A DNA stretch of 64,000 nt from Hydrogenoanaerobacterium sp032017025 (GTDB lineage: Bacteria; Bacillota; Clostridia; Oscillospirales; Ruminococcaceae), in assembly GCF_032017025.1 (NCBI RefSeq), contig NZ_DALZQO010000006.1, positions 1 to 64,000 on the forward strand, in the 5' to 3' direction. The position numbers were made by a program, and so were the translations under genes. Positions 32,288-41,526 of this stretch are shown in pieces. Positions within the stretch are counted from its first letter, which is position 1, and every line of letters begins with the position of its first letter. A model generated the notes under the pieces. It was not told where the DNA came from. It made no database searches and saw only the letters and a list, made by a program, of their open reading frames with translations.

Positions 32288-33819
32288 GGATTGTTACCTC
32301 GCAACAGATGAAAGCAATTGAGAAGGCCGCCTCAGAAAGCGGGCTTTCCTACTACGATATGATGGAAAATGCGGGCACTGCGGCAGTGCAAAGTATTCTT
32401 CAAAAAATTGACGCGGAGGGAAAACGCGTGCTCGTCTATGCGGGCAGGGGCAACAATGGCGGAGACGGCTTTGTAGTGGCACGATTGCTTTGCAATGCCG
32501 ATGCGAACGTCAAGGTGATTTTAGTAGACGGCGAGCCGAAAACCGAGGACGCAGCTACAAACTTGCGCCTTGCACGCGAACTCGGAATCGAAGTACTTGA
32601 GTTGCTAGCCGATGCCGAAAAAATCAGTGTGCTCCTGCAAAATGTCGATGTAATCATTGACGCTATCTATGGTACCGGCTTTCACGGTGAACTATGCGAA
32701 AATGCAAAACACGCAACACGCCAAATCAGCACTGCAATTGCGGCGGTATTTGCGCTTGATCTGCCCAGCGGAATCAATGCCGACAACGGTGAATTCAGTG
32801 AAGATGCCGTGCGCGCCGATTTCACCATCGCGTTCGACAGTTTAAAGCCTGCGCACTTTGTTTATCCCGCGGTAGAACACTGCGGGCTTATTGAGTGTGC
32901 CGATATTGGCATTACCGCGCATTGCCGCGACGGTATTGCACCTATATTCAGCCATGTCACCGGCGAGCAGGTGTTCTCTGCCATTCCGCACCGTGCCGTC
33001 AACTCCAACAAGGGCAGTTTCGGTAAGTTGCTGAACATCAGCTCCAGCGTTGGTATGACAGGGGCAGGCAGGCTTTCGGTAATGGGTGCGCAGCGTGTAG
33101 GCACCGGCCTTGTAATGCTCGGTGCGCCTTGCTCGCTGATTTCAATACATGCTACCACATTGACGGAGGCTGTGTTTCTTCCGTTGGCCGAAAATGGCAC
33201 GGGGAGTATCTCCAGGCTGGCGATTCCTCAGCTTGAGGATAAACTAAAACAGGTATCGGCATGCATGATCGGCTGCGGGCTTTCAAATAACGACGACACG
33301 GCTGCTGTAACGGAATTTCTGATAAAAAATGTAAAATGCCCTGTTTTAATCGACGCAGATGGTATAAACACGCTGTGCCGGAATATAAATGTACTGTATG
33401 AGGCGCAGGTACCCGTAGTGCTTACACCACACCCCGCCGAGATGGCGCGCCTGCTTGGTATCACTACAGCCGAGCTGCTCGCCCGTAGGGTAGAACTTGG
33501 CAGGGAGTTTGCGCAAAGATATCATGTAGTGCTGGTACTCAAGGGTGCCAACACACTCATTTTTACGCCGCAAGGCAATACCATGGTTAATACCACAGGC
33601 AACAGTGGGCTTGCCAAGGGCGGTAGCGGAGATATTCTCGCCGGTATGATTGCAGGCTTTTTGGCACAAGGAATACCTGCCGAACAAAGTGCGATGTGCG
33701 GGGTTTATCTGCACGGGAAATCTGCCGACCGATGCGCCGCAAGGCTTTCACAAACAGGTATGCTGCCCTCTGAAATTCTGGAGGATTTGTGCACACTGTT
33801 TTTAGAGCACGGCAGATAG
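32284..33819 (+). CDS. nnr: Bifunctional NAD(P)H-hydrate epimerase/dehydratase
   Basis: A 511-residue repair enzyme for hydrated NADH and NADPH. The N-terminal YjeF_N epimerase domain (to about 210) has AGRGNNGGDGFVVARLL and the DAIYGTGF block. The C-terminal ribokinase-like ADP-dependent dehydratase (about 235-505) has LTPHPAEMARL and NSGLAKGGSGDILAGMIAG. ATG 32284 overlaps the acpS stop. Confidence 0.94.
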   Translation: MRIVTSQQMKAIEKAASESGLSYYDMMENAGTAAVQSILQKIDAEGKRVLVYAGRGNNGGDGFVVARLLCNADANVKVILVDGEPKTEDAATNLRLARELGIEVLELLADAEKISVLLQNVDVIIDAIYGTGFHGELCENAKHATRQISTAIAAVFALDLPSGINADNGEFSEDAVRADFTIAFDSLKPAHFVYPAVEHCGLIECADIGITAHCRDGIAPIFSHVTGEQVFSAIPHRAVNSNKGSFGKLLNISSSVGMTGAGRLSVMGAQRVGTGLVMLGAPCSLISIHATTLTEAVFLPLAENGTGSISRLAIPQLEDKLKQVSACMIGCGLSNNDDTAAVTEFLIKNVKCPVLIDADGINTLCRNINVLYEAQVPVVLTPHPAEMARLLGITTAELLARRVELGREFAQRYHVVLVLKGANTLIFTPQGNTMVNTTGNSGLAKGGSGDILAGMIAGFLAQGIPAEQSAMCGVYLHGKSADRCAARLSQTGMLPSEILEDLCTLFLEHGR

Positions 33820-33866
33820 CGGCAAAAACAATTTTGGGGCGGCATTTTGCCGTGGAGGGGGATATT

Positions 33867-34406
33867 ATGAAAAGAATCGTTGCGATACTGGCTGCTGCCC
33901 TTATTGTGGCAACCTCGCTTGCAGCATGTTCCAAAAAACACATGCCCAAATCCAATATTACGGATGAGCTAACAAGGCCGTTCGAGAGCACTGTGAGCAT
34001 CAAATACAAAGATATTGATGCGACAGCGAAAATTGCCAAGCAGGCGCCGGGCTATTGTAAAATCACCTTTGCAAGCCCCGAAGCCCTTCAAGATATGGCG
34101 ATTGAATTTACTGTGGATAAGGTGAACATCGATTATAAAAAGCTGCATACCTCATTTAAACCCGGCTCGTTGCCAGGTTCTGCGGTGAGTAAGCTGCTGG
34201 TTTCTGCCATCGATTCCGCCACCCAGAAGGAAGGCGTGCGAGTAGAATATAAGAATGAGGTTCTGCTGGTAACAGGTAAGATGGAGGAAAACGACAACGA
34301 ATTTGTTTTGCGTATTGACCCTAAAAACGGCAATTTAATTCGCCTTTCGGTACCGGCCGATGAATTTGAAGCCGAATTCTCGAACTTTGTCTTTATTGCA
34401 CAATAA
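33867..34406 (+). CDS. Lipoprotein, LolA-like fold possible
   Basis: A 179-residue secreted lipoprotein: a lipoprotein signal peptide ends in LAAC with Cys20 as the lipid site, followed by a mostly beta-strand domain of about 150 residues. The pattern (VSIKYKDIDATAKIAKQAPG, then paired strands around YKNEVLLVTGKMEEND) recalls LolA/LppX-type lipoproteins, but I cannot assign a family. GGAGGGG precedes the start. It follows nnr by 47 nt and probably shares its transcript. Confidence 0.65.
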   Translation: MKRIVAILAAALIVATSLAACSKKHMPKSNITDELTRPFESTVSIKYKDIDATAKIAKQAPGYCKITFASPEALQDMAIEFTVDKVNIDYKKLHTSFKPGSLPGSAVSKLLVSAIDSATQKEGVRVEYKNEVLLVTGKMEENDNEFVLRIDPKNGNLIRLSVPADEFEAEFSNFVFIAQ

Positions 34407-34456
34407 CAATCGGAGTGTTACCCGAATTTTGAACAGATAGGGCTAATAATTTTTTT

Positions 34457-34491
34457 ACCTCACAGATAAAAGAAATCTGTGAGGTATTTTT
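34457..34491 (+). terminator. Terminator after the lipoprotein gene
   Basis: ACCTCACAGAT pairs with ATCTGTGAGGT around a 7-nt loop, then a T run. The rest of the 34407-34717 interval holds no gene I can support; a weak inverted repeat (TGCC/GGCA) lies near 34585-34612. Confidence 0.85.
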
Positions 34492-34717
34492 GTGTAGTTT
34501 TTGCAGCTAATACCGCGCAATCCACCAATTTGGTATTTTCTAATATTGTCAGAAATGCGCAGAAATTAATACAATGAACTAGATGCCATGCGTAAGCGCA
34601 AGCTATGCACAGGCAGAAGTCTATAAAAATTTTACAAAAACGGCAAAATAGCGATTAAGTAATATTGCCGCTGACAACAATAATAACAATAAAGTTCAAA
34701 ATTTCGGAGTGATTATG

Positions 34718-35092
34718 ATGACCGTAAAACGAGGAGATATCTACTATGCCGATCTGAGCCCGGTTGTCGGTTCGGAACAGGGCGGTGTGCGCCCTGTGTT
34801 AATTGTACAAAACGATGTAGGAAACAAATACAGCCCCACTGTTATTGCGGCTGCCATCACCAGCCAAAAAGAAAAATCCAAGCTGCCAACTCATATCCCT
34901 CTTGAAAGCCAAAATTGCGGGCTGGCGCGCGATTCGGTGGTACTGCTGGAACAAATTCGAACCATAGACAAGCGCCGTCTAAAAGAAAGAATGGGCAAGC
35001 TAGACGGGGGAGCGATGACAAAAGTAGACAAAGCCTTATCCGTTAGCTTTGGACTGGGTAATGAGGACAACAATCACCAACAGCCTACATAG
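34718..35092 (+). CDS. ndoA: MazF/EndoA-type endoribonuclease
   Basis: A 124-residue PemK/MazF-family mRNA interferase, close to Bacillus EndoA: VKRGDIYYADLSPVVGSEQGG near the N-terminus (key RGDIYYADL), RPVLIVQND, AAITSQ and VVLLEQIRTIDKRRL. It would cleave single-stranded RNA at short sites. The start at 34718 has CGGAG 8 nt upstream; GTG 34709 and ATG 34715 are less likely. The usual upstream antitoxin (ndoAI) is missing here: no ORF of that kind fits between the lipoprotein and this gene. Confidence 0.92.
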   Translation: MTVKRGDIYYADLSPVVGSEQGGVRPVLIVQNDVGNKYSPTVIAAAITSQKEKSKLPTHIPLESQNCGLARDSVVLLEQIRTIDKRRLKERMGKLDGGAMTKVDKALSVSFGLGNEDNNHQQPT

Positions 35093-35106
35093 GCAAAACC
35101 ATAACA

Positions 35107-35135
35107 CAAAAAGGACACGCAAGTGTCCTTTTTGC
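35107..35135. terminator. Bidirectional terminator
   Basis: AAAAAGGACAC and GTGTCCTTTTT around a short loop, between convergent ndoA and murC. Confidence 0.88.
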
Positions 35136-35153
35136 ATTATGTCTGTGTACGGT

Positions 35154-36536
35154 TTATCTTATTACGCAATCCGCTACCATCATGTTCGCACACTTATTAA
35201 TATCACCACAGCCCAGTGTAATCACCAAATCTCCGTCTTCAGCATGGCTCATCACGTAATCTGCTATTTCTTCAAAAGTGTTAAACCAAACGCTGCCATC
35301 AATTTTATCTGCCAGATCCTTCGTGTAAATGTTGTAGGTGTTTACTTCGCGGCTGCCCATAATCTCTGACATCACCACTCTGTCCGCAATGGAAAGCACC
35401 CGCACAAAATCGTCGAGCAGCAGGGCAGTACGCGAATAAGTAAAGGGCTGGAACACCGCCCATACCTTGTTAAAATCCATTTCTTTGGCGGTGCGCAGCG
35501 TCACTTCAAGCTCTGTCGGGTGATGAGCATAATCATCCACAATGGTGATGCCGCGCACCTTGCCCATTACCTGAAAGCGCCGCCCCGCGCCGCCAAATTC
35601 CCACGGGTGGTCTAGCAGCGCCTGTGGCTCTGCGCCAACGTACAGAGCCGCGGCACAAGCGGCGGTTGCGTTGAGAATGTTATGTTTGCCGGGTACTCTC
35701 AGTTCTATGTGTTGCAGCAATTCCCCACGATGCATCAGGTCAAACTCGGTATGAATGCCCTTGTTGTAACGAATGTTGGCAGGGTAGTAGTCGTTGGATG
35801 CCTCCCAGCCAAATGTAATCAGTTGCTTGTCGAGCTCCTCAACCGCCTTCATAGAGTTGGCGTTGTCTCCATTAACGACCAGTGCCTTGGTGGTTTTTTG
35901 AGCAAACTTGCGGAAAGACGCAATGATATTATCCAGAGTACCAAAGTAATCCAGATGGTCGGCATCAATGTTTAGAATGATAGAGATGTCGGGGTTGAGC
36001 ATCAGAAAATGGTCACAGAATTCGCAGGCCTCGCAAACCATGATGTCGGACTTGCCCCCGCGCCCACTGCCATGAATGGCGGGCAACTTACCGCCGATAA
36101 CAGCGGTTGGGTCCAGCCCGGCACCCAATAAAATCTGGGTGAGCATAGCGGAGGTTGTGGTTTTACCGTGGGTGCCACTCACGCAGATGCAATTGTCGTA
36201 TTTTCTTGTGATAAGCCCGAGAAGCTCAGACCGCTCGAGGCAGGGAACTCCCGAGGCAAGCGCGGCAACAAGCTCTTCATTGTCCTTAAGAATTGCGGAG
36301 GTATATACAATCAGATCCGCACCCTCAATATTCTGCGCATACTGTCCTATCGTAACAGGAATCCCTAATATTTCGCGCTCGTAATTTATCGTATCGGTCT
36401 CATTATTGTCTGAGCCTGTGATGTAGAAACCCTCTGCATGTAAAATCTGCACCAGCGGGAACATGCCAGACCCGCCGATGCCGATAAAGTGCACATGCTT
36501 TTTACCTTCTAAAATGTTATCTTCGATATTTCTCAT
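35154..36536 (-). CDS. murC: UDP-N-acetylmuramate--L-alanine ligase
   Basis: MurC adds L-alanine to UDP-MurNAc in peptidoglycan synthesis. The 460-residue protein has the N-terminal HFIGIGGSGMFPLVQIL motif, the ATP loop CVSGTHGKTTTSAML, and the C-terminal DDYAHHPTELEVTL ADP-binding block. ATG 36536 has GGGAG 8 nt upstream; nine further in-frame codons upstream are likely untranslated. It is monocistronic, divergent from spoVG. Confidence 0.95.
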   Translation of the reverse strand: MRNIEDNILEGKKHVHFIGIGGSGMFPLVQILHAEGFYITGSDNNETDTINYEREILGIPVTIGQYAQNIEGADLIVYTSAILKDNEELVAALASGVPCLERSELLGLITRKYDNCICVSGTHGKTTTSAMLTQILLGAGLDPTAVIGGKLPAIHGSGRGGKSDIMVCEACEFCDHFLMLNPDISIILNIDADHLDYFGTLDNIIASFRKFAQKTTKALVVNGDNANSMKAVEELDKQLITFGWEASNDYYPANIRYNKGIHTEFDLMHRGELLQHIELRVPGKHNILNATAACAAALYVGAEPQALLDHPWEFGGAGRRFQVMGKVRGITIVDDYAHHPTELEVTLRTAKEMDFNKVWAVFQPFTYSRTALLLDDFVRVLSIADRVVMSEIMGSREVNTYNIYTKDLADKIDGSVWFNTFEEIADYVMSHAEDGDLVITLGCGDINKCANMMVADCVIR

Positions 36537-36751
36537 AGTACGCACTCCCGACCTGTATTTCATTTTAAGTGATATTTCAGATAGATTACCCTAGTTATAC
36601 TACTCTATTATAGGTCAAACGGTTCATAAAATAAACATCTTTCTTACATTATTTGTCTCAAATTGTATAACACTGCAAATTTTGAAAAATACTAAAGATA
36701 ACGAATGCGGTTTTAAGCTTTCGAACATCACAACAAAGGAGCAGTCATATT

Positions 36752-37039
36752 ATGAACATTACGGACATCAGAATCAGAAGAACCTATCAGGATACACGGC
36801 TCAAAGCGTTGGTTTCGGTCACGATAGACCACGACCTCGCAGTCCATGATATCAAGGTGATTGAGGGGCCGGAGCGCCTGTTTGTAGCAATGCCTAGCCG
36901 CAAAGACGACAACGGGGTGTTCCGTGATATTGCGCATCCCATTACGCCTGAGGCCCGTCATCAGCTCGAAAACGCCATTCTCGAAGCTTATCAAGCTCAT
37001 ATACAGGCACAGCAGCAAAATGCTGCCGGAACCCTCTAA
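36752..37039 (+). CDS. spoVG: Septation/sporulation regulator SpoVG
   Basis: A 95-residue nucleic-acid-binding regulator. It starts NITDIRIRRTYQDTRLKALVSVTID (core ITDIRIRRT) and carries MPSRKDDNGVFRDIAHPI, the RNA/DNA-binding helix region. AAAGGAG precedes the start. The 210-nt gap before it is AT-rich; a GAAT at about 36706 could be part of a SigH -10, as in Bacillus, but the -35 is poor. Confidence 0.95.
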   Translation: MNITDIRIRRTYQDTRLKALVSVTIDHDLAVHDIKVIEGPERLFVAMPSRKDDNGVFRDIAHPITPEARHQLENAILEAYQAHIQAQQQNAAGTL

Positions 37040-37047
37040 ACAATAGG

Positions 37048-37076
37048 AACCCATTGCCCGCAACCCTCATAGGATA
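37048..37076 (+). promoter_or_regulatory. Putative SigK promoter of dpaAB
   Basis: AACC at 37048-37051 and CATAGGATA at 37068-37076 match the SigK boxes mACm and CATAnnnTA with 16 nt between. dpaAB is SigK-controlled in Bacillus. The boxes overlap one arm of an ATAGGATAT/ATATCCTAT inverted repeat (37069-37121). Confidence 0.5.
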
Positions 37077-37135
37077 TGGTATATCGCCCTATAAAACATG
37101 GAGCGGTATAGAGATATCCTATGGGGGTTATTCTC

Positions 37136-38035
37136 ATGCTACATGATAAAGCATTACAAATAACCGTTATCGGCGGTGATTTGCGTCAGGCACATCTTGC
37201 AAACAAGCTTGCACAAGATGGTTTTGCGGTATCGGCACTCTGTCTGGAACAGGACGTCTACCTTGGGGACGGGGTTCAGCTTGCCGAAAATGCGAAAAAG
37301 GTAATCGGAGCAAGCGATGTCATTATTTTACCATTACCGGTCACTGCCGATAAAGTTACGGTAAACGCACCATTTTCTGAACATAAACTCACTGTGCGCG
37401 AGGTATTGACCTCTGCCAAAAAAGGCGCTCTCCTCCTCGGCGGCATGATTGATACCGACCTGCAAACCAAAGGTGAGCAAATGGGCCTTACCTTGATCGA
37501 TTACTTAGAACGTGAAGAACTTGCGGTTTTAAATGCCGTTCCCACCTCAGAAGGGGCATTGGCCATTGCCATGCGTGAACGTGCCAGTACCATCTATGGC
37601 AGTACTTGTATCATTACCGGGTATGGTAGAATCTCAAAGGTGCTTGCCCGTATACTAATTGTAATGGGTGCCCGAGTAATTGTTGCGGCGCGAAAGCATA
37701 GTGACCTTGCATGGGTTAAAATCATTGGGTGCGAGGCGATACCCATCTCAAAGATAAAAGACTATGTGGGAGAAGCCGATATCTTATTCAATACAGTGCC
37801 GGCCATGATTTTGGATGAAGAGATATTATCGGGGCTAAAACACGACTGCCTGGTTATTGACCTTGCGAGCAAACCGGGTGGTGTTGACTTTGACATGGCC
37901 AAAAATCTTCAAATCAAAACCATTTGGGCATTATCTTTGCCCGGTAAGGTCGCACCGATTTCTGCAGGTGAAATTATTAAAGAGACGGTACTTAATATTC
38001 TGGCAGAAAGGGGGATTTATATTGGATCAGACTAA
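37136..38035 (+). CDS. dpaA: Dipicolinate synthase subunit A
   Basis: DpaA with DpaB oxidises dihydrodipicolinate to dipicolinic acid in the mother cell; calcium dipicolinate then fills the spore core. It is 299 residues from ATG 37136, with an N-terminal NAD(P)-like domain (VIGGDLRQAHLANKLAQDGF) and a second Rossmann motif TGYGRISKVLARIL in the C-terminal half. GGGGG lies 8 nt before 37136; ATG 37121, five codons upstream, overlaps that site. It overlaps dpaB by 14 nt. Confidence 0.93.
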   Translation: MLHDKALQITVIGGDLRQAHLANKLAQDGFAVSALCLEQDVYLGDGVQLAENAKKVIGASDVIILPLPVTADKVTVNAPFSEHKLTVREVLTSAKKGALLLGGMIDTDLQTKGEQMGLTLIDYLEREELAVLNAVPTSEGALAIAMRERASTIYGSTCIITGYGRISKVLARILIVMGARVIVAARKHSDLAWVKIIGCEAIPISKIKDYVGEADILFNTVPAMILDEEILSGLKHDCLVIDLASKPGGVDFDMAKNLQIKTIWALSLPGKVAPISAGEIIKETVLNILAERGIYIGSD

Positions 38036-38594
38036 AGTCGGTTTTGCCCTGTGCGGTTCCTTCTGTACCTTTTCACAAGTGCTGCCGCAAATGCAGCGGC
38101 TGGTAGACCTAGGGTATGATGTTTACCCGATTATGAGCGGGTTTGCCTATTCTACCGATACGCGCTTTGGAAAAGCAAAAGATTTTGTAGATGAAATTGA
38201 GAAAATATGCGGTAAAAAAGTAATGAGCACGATAACCGAGGTGGAACCAATTGGCCCAAAAGCTATGCTGGATGCACTTGTAATTGCACCTTGCACCGGC
38301 AACACACTGGGTAAACTTGCAAATGGCATTACAGATAGTTCAGTTACCATGGCATGCAAAGCACACCTGCGCAACGCACGCCCTACCATTATCGCAATTT
38401 CCACTAACGACGGCTTAAGTGCATCTGCACGCAACATCGGTCAGCTGCTGAATGTGCGCAACATCTATTTTGTGCCCTATCGTCAGGATGACTATACAAA
38501 AAAGGCGACCTCACTTGTCGCAGACTTCCATTTAATAGAACAAACACTGGAATTTGCACTAAAAAATGTGCAGATTCAACCGCTGATAAAGTAG
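38022..38594 (+). CDS. dpaB: Dipicolinate synthase subunit B
   Basis: A 190-residue flavoprotein of the DfpA/SpoVFB type: VGFALCGSFCTFSQVLPQM at the start, DALVIAPCTGNTLGKLANGITD, and ARNIGQLLN. It starts with TTG at 38022, supported by AAAGGGGG 7-8 nt upstream and by the absence of a suitable ATG. The coding region overlaps dpaA, so translation is coupled. Confidence 0.92.
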   Translation: MDQTKVGFALCGSFCTFSQVLPQMQRLVDLGYDVYPIMSGFAYSTDTRFGKAKDFVDEIEKICGKKVMSTITEVEPIGPKAMLDALVIAPCTGNTLGKLANGITDSSVTMACKAHLRNARPTIIAISTNDGLSASARNIGQLLNVRNIYFVPYRQDDYTKKATSLVADFHLIEQTLEFALKNVQIQPLIK

Positions 38595-38651
38595 TCCTTC
38601 TTCATCTTCCTCCTTAAGTAAAATTATATTTAGACATTTTTATATCATTGT

Positions 38652-38692
38652 AAAAAGCTGCCGTTGTTGTTTCAGACATCGGCAGCTTTTTG
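38652..38692 (+). terminator. Terminator after dpaB
   Basis: AAAAAGCTGCCG pairs with CGGCAGCTTTTT. The remaining 38693-38954 interval has no supported gene; it holds a TATAAT at 38915-38920 that may be the -10 box of the flippase gene. Confidence 0.85.
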
Positions 38693-38954
38693 CGGCATGC
38701 AGCAGTTTCATCTGCAAAATGAAATGCCTAAACCTTATTTATAATATTTGCCAAAGATTGGGGTTACAGAGTACGAGAGCGTGCCAGAATAATACATACA
38801 CCTAAAACAGCGGCTTGCTAAGCAGAAAATTGGGCAGCTGCGGTTTTGTTATGAGTAACTATGGATAAAGAAAGATAAATAAAAACAGAGATACCCTTTT
38901 CCACCGAAAAGCGGTATAATAGATAGATAACAATTCTGATCAAGGAGTTTAGGC

Positions 38955-40358
38955 GTGGATAAATATAAAAAGCTAATTTCAAATACAATGATTTTTGCAA
39001 TTGGTACTTTCAGCTCCAAGGTGTTGGTATTTCTTTTAATGCCGCTCTATACCCGCGTGCTGAATAATTCCGATTATGGTGTGGTCGATCTGATTATCCA
39101 AACGGGTAACTTACTTATTCCAATCGTTTCGGTGGGTATCATCAATGCGGTAGTGCGTTTCGGGCTCGATGATAAAATCAATAAAAATGATGTTTTTTCA
39201 ACAGGGCTTATCACCATTCTCTGTGGCTTTACGGTACTCGTTCTGTTTCAGCCGCTGCTTGCAAAGGTGCCGTATATGTCGGGGCATACCATGCTCATTT
39301 ACCTGTTTGTACTGATGGCATGCCTGCGTTCACTTTGTTCGCAATTTACACGTGCCAAAGGCTACGTGCGACTGTATGCATTTGACGGCGTGCTCAGCAC
39401 CATCACCACAATTGTGTTCAATGTCCTTTACCTGGTGGTGTTTGAGTGGGGCATTGTTGGCTATGTGATGGCTATTTTCAGTGCAGATCTTTTGTCTGTG
39501 CTGTTTCTGTTCCTTTCAGCAAAGCTTTATCGTTATGTTCATTTCAAGCGAATTAACCGCACAACTACCTCGGCGATGCTGCGGTATTGTATCCCGCTCA
39601 TTCCAACCACGCTATTCTGGTGGATTATGAACGTATCAGATCGCTATATCGTATCCAACGTCCTCGGCAGCGAGGCCAACGGTTTGTTTGCGGTCTCTTA
39701 TAAGGTGCCGACCATCGTCAACCTTATTTCCACTATTTTTATCGATGCTTGGCAGATATCCGCGGTAACCGAGCAGACACAGCTTGCGCGTGAGCGCTTT
39801 TTTACCAAGGTGTTCCGTACTTATCAGTCCTTGCTGTTTGCCGTCGGTTCGGGGCTGATTCTTCTGGCAAAGTTGATTACAAAGCTGTTGGTTTCCGATT
39901 CATTCTATGCCTCGTGGCAGTACATCCCATTTCTTGTGATAGCTACCGTTTTCTCATGCATGGTTACTTTTCTTGGCACAGTGTATATGGCGGAAAAGAA
40001 AAGTGTGTTTGCGCTGGTTACAACCGCAATCGGTGCGGGAATTAACATTTGGCTGAATATCATTCTCATTCCGCTCTATGGGGTCAATGGTGCTGCCTTT
40101 GCTACTTTTGTCAGCTATTTTGTGGTGTTTGTGCTGCGTGCGGTGGATACCCGCAGGTATATCAGAATTCGATGGAATGTATTCAAAATGGTGTTTAATA
40201 CCGTTGTGCTCCTGGCACAGAGCTTGATTCTGATTAACGAAATACCCTACTGGATTTGGTACGAAATAGGGCTCACAGTGCTTATGGTTGTTACCAATCT
40301 TGGTGCAATTCTTGTTACTTTACAAAAGCTGCTAAGTAAGAGGCTCCATCAAGCCTAA
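38955..40358 (+). CDS. Oligosaccharide flippase (Wzx/MATE-like)
   Basis: A 467-residue polytopic protein with about 12-14 membrane segments of the polysaccharide-biosynthesis flippase family. The N-terminus reads SNTMIFAIGTFSSKVLVFLL followed by MPLYTRVLNNSDYGVVDL, the family's characteristic start. It would move a lipid-linked glycan across the membrane. It starts with GTG and has AAGGAG upstream. No glycosyltransferases are adjacent, so the substrate is unknown. Confidence 0.85.
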   Translation: MDKYKKLISNTMIFAIGTFSSKVLVFLLMPLYTRVLNNSDYGVVDLIIQTGNLLIPIVSVGIINAVVRFGLDDKINKNDVFSTGLITILCGFTVLVLFQPLLAKVPYMSGHTMLIYLFVLMACLRSLCSQFTRAKGYVRLYAFDGVLSTITTIVFNVLYLVVFEWGIVGYVMAIFSADLLSVLFLFLSAKLYRYVHFKRINRTTTSAMLRYCIPLIPTTLFWWIMNVSDRYIVSNVLGSEANGLFAVSYKVPTIVNLISTIFIDAWQISAVTEQTQLARERFFTKVFRTYQSLLFAVGSGLILLAKLITKLLVSDSFYASWQYIPFLVIATVFSCMVTFLGTVYMAEKKSVFALVTTAIGAGINIWLNIILIPLYGVNGAAFATFVSYFVVFVLRAVDTRRYIRIRWNVFKMVFNTVVLLAQSLILINEIPYWIWYEIGLTVLMVVTNLGAILVTLQKLLSKRLHQA

Positions 40359-40374
40359 ACCTCAAAATTACAAA

Positions 40375-40412
40375 AGGAAAAGTCCGATTCAAAAACGAAC
40401 CGGACTTTTCCT
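40375..40412. terminator. Bidirectional terminator
   Basis: AGGAAAAGTCCG pairs with CGGACTTTTCCT around a 14-nt loop, between the flippase and kinase genes. Confidence 0.85.
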
Positions 40413-41526
40413 ATTTTGTATACTTCTTTACGACTGCATGCATAGCTTCCCATTGCTGTTCCATGTCGGCAACCAATTTAAACTGGGTTCTGGCACGGTC
40501 AAGGTTATGCCCCTCGCGGTGAATTTTAAAGTAGGTATCGCCCGCAATATGGTCGGCCAAAAAGCGCATACCGCATTCCAGTGTCATTAGCTTTGCACCC
40601 ATAGGCAGGTTTGCAATTTCGTTGGGGGTGAGCACGCTGCCCGCCACTTCAAGGTAGCCCTTGGTATACACCTCAAACAGAGAAATATCAAAGTTCACCT
40701 TGCTCAAATCGCGTTCGTCTTCTGCTGCAGTGGTTGCGCCGAAGCGGATAGAATCTCCAAAGTCATAAAGAGATAGTCCGGGCATCACGGTATCGAGGTC
40801 AATAATGCAAATTCCCTTGCCGGTAGCATTGTCAATCAGCACGTTGTTCAGCTTTGTGTCGTTATGAGTAACGCGCAGCGGCAATTTGCCCTCTGCCAGC
40901 TGGTCAAGCAGTGCATGGGTGTCTGCCTCACGCGAAAGCACAAATTCAATCTCCTCGCGCACATCATCCGCCCTGCCTGTGGTATTGGCAGCAAGCGCCT
41001 CTTTAAACTGGCGAATGCGGTCTACGGTATTGTGGAATAGGGGGATGGTCTCATGCAGGGTTGCAGCGGGGTACTCAGCCAACAACAGCTGGAACTTACC
41101 AAACGCACGGGCAGAGTTGTAAAAATCATCTGCATTCTGTACCATCTGAAAGGTTGTCGTATCCTCAATGAATACATACATGCGCCAAAAGCCGCCGTCC
41201 TCATCAACGTGATAAAACTCGCCGCCCTTGGTAGCAATCAAGTTTAGGGTTTCGCGCATCGGGTCGCCGCCTGCCTTTGCAATTGCTTTGCTGAGGTAGT
41301 GTGTTACACCCGCTACGTTTTCCATTACTGCTTTCGGGTCTTTGAAAACATGGCTGTTGACGCGTTGTAAAATGTATCTTCTGGAGGTGCCGTCCTCCAG
41401 CTGAAAATAAGCAGCAAAGGTGTCGTTGATGTGTCCGCTGCCGTAGGGTAGCGCACCTGCAAACTCACCTTCGTACTCAAAACAATCTACCACACGGCGC
41501 AAAAGCTCTTCTGTAATTGGTTTCAT
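40411..41526 (-). CDS. Sugar kinase of the aminoglycoside-phosphotransferase fold (NahK-like)
   Basis: A 371-residue phosphotransferase with the eukaryotic-kinase-like catalytic motif THNDTKLNNVL and the metal motif CIIDLDTVMPG. The sequence resembles N-acetylhexosamine 1-kinase (NahK), which phosphorylates GlcNAc/GalNAc at C1 in the lacto-N-biose pathway. Its start overlaps the upstream nucleotidyltransferase stop (ATGA), so product transfer from anomeric kinase to nucleotidyltransferase is a natural reading. GGAGGG precedes ATG 41526. The exact sugar is inferred, not shown. Confidence 0.78.
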   Translation of the reverse strand: MKPITEELLRRVVDCFEYEGEFAGALPYGSGHINDTFAAYFQLEDGTSRRYILQRVNSHVFKDPKAVMENVAGVTHYLSKAIAKAGGDPMRETLNLIATKGGEFYHVDEDGGFWRMYVFIEDTTTFQMVQNADDFYNSARAFGKFQLLLAEYPAATLHETIPLFHNTVDRIRQFKEALAANTTGRADDVREEIEFVLSREADTHALLDQLAEGKLPLRVTHNDTKLNNVLIDNATGKGICIIDLDTVMPGLSLYDFGDSIRFGATTAAEDERDLSKVNFDISLFEVYTKGYLEVAGSVLTPNEIANLPMGAKLMTLECGMRFLADHIAGDTYFKIHREGHNLDRARTQFKLVADMEQQWEAMHAVVKKYTK

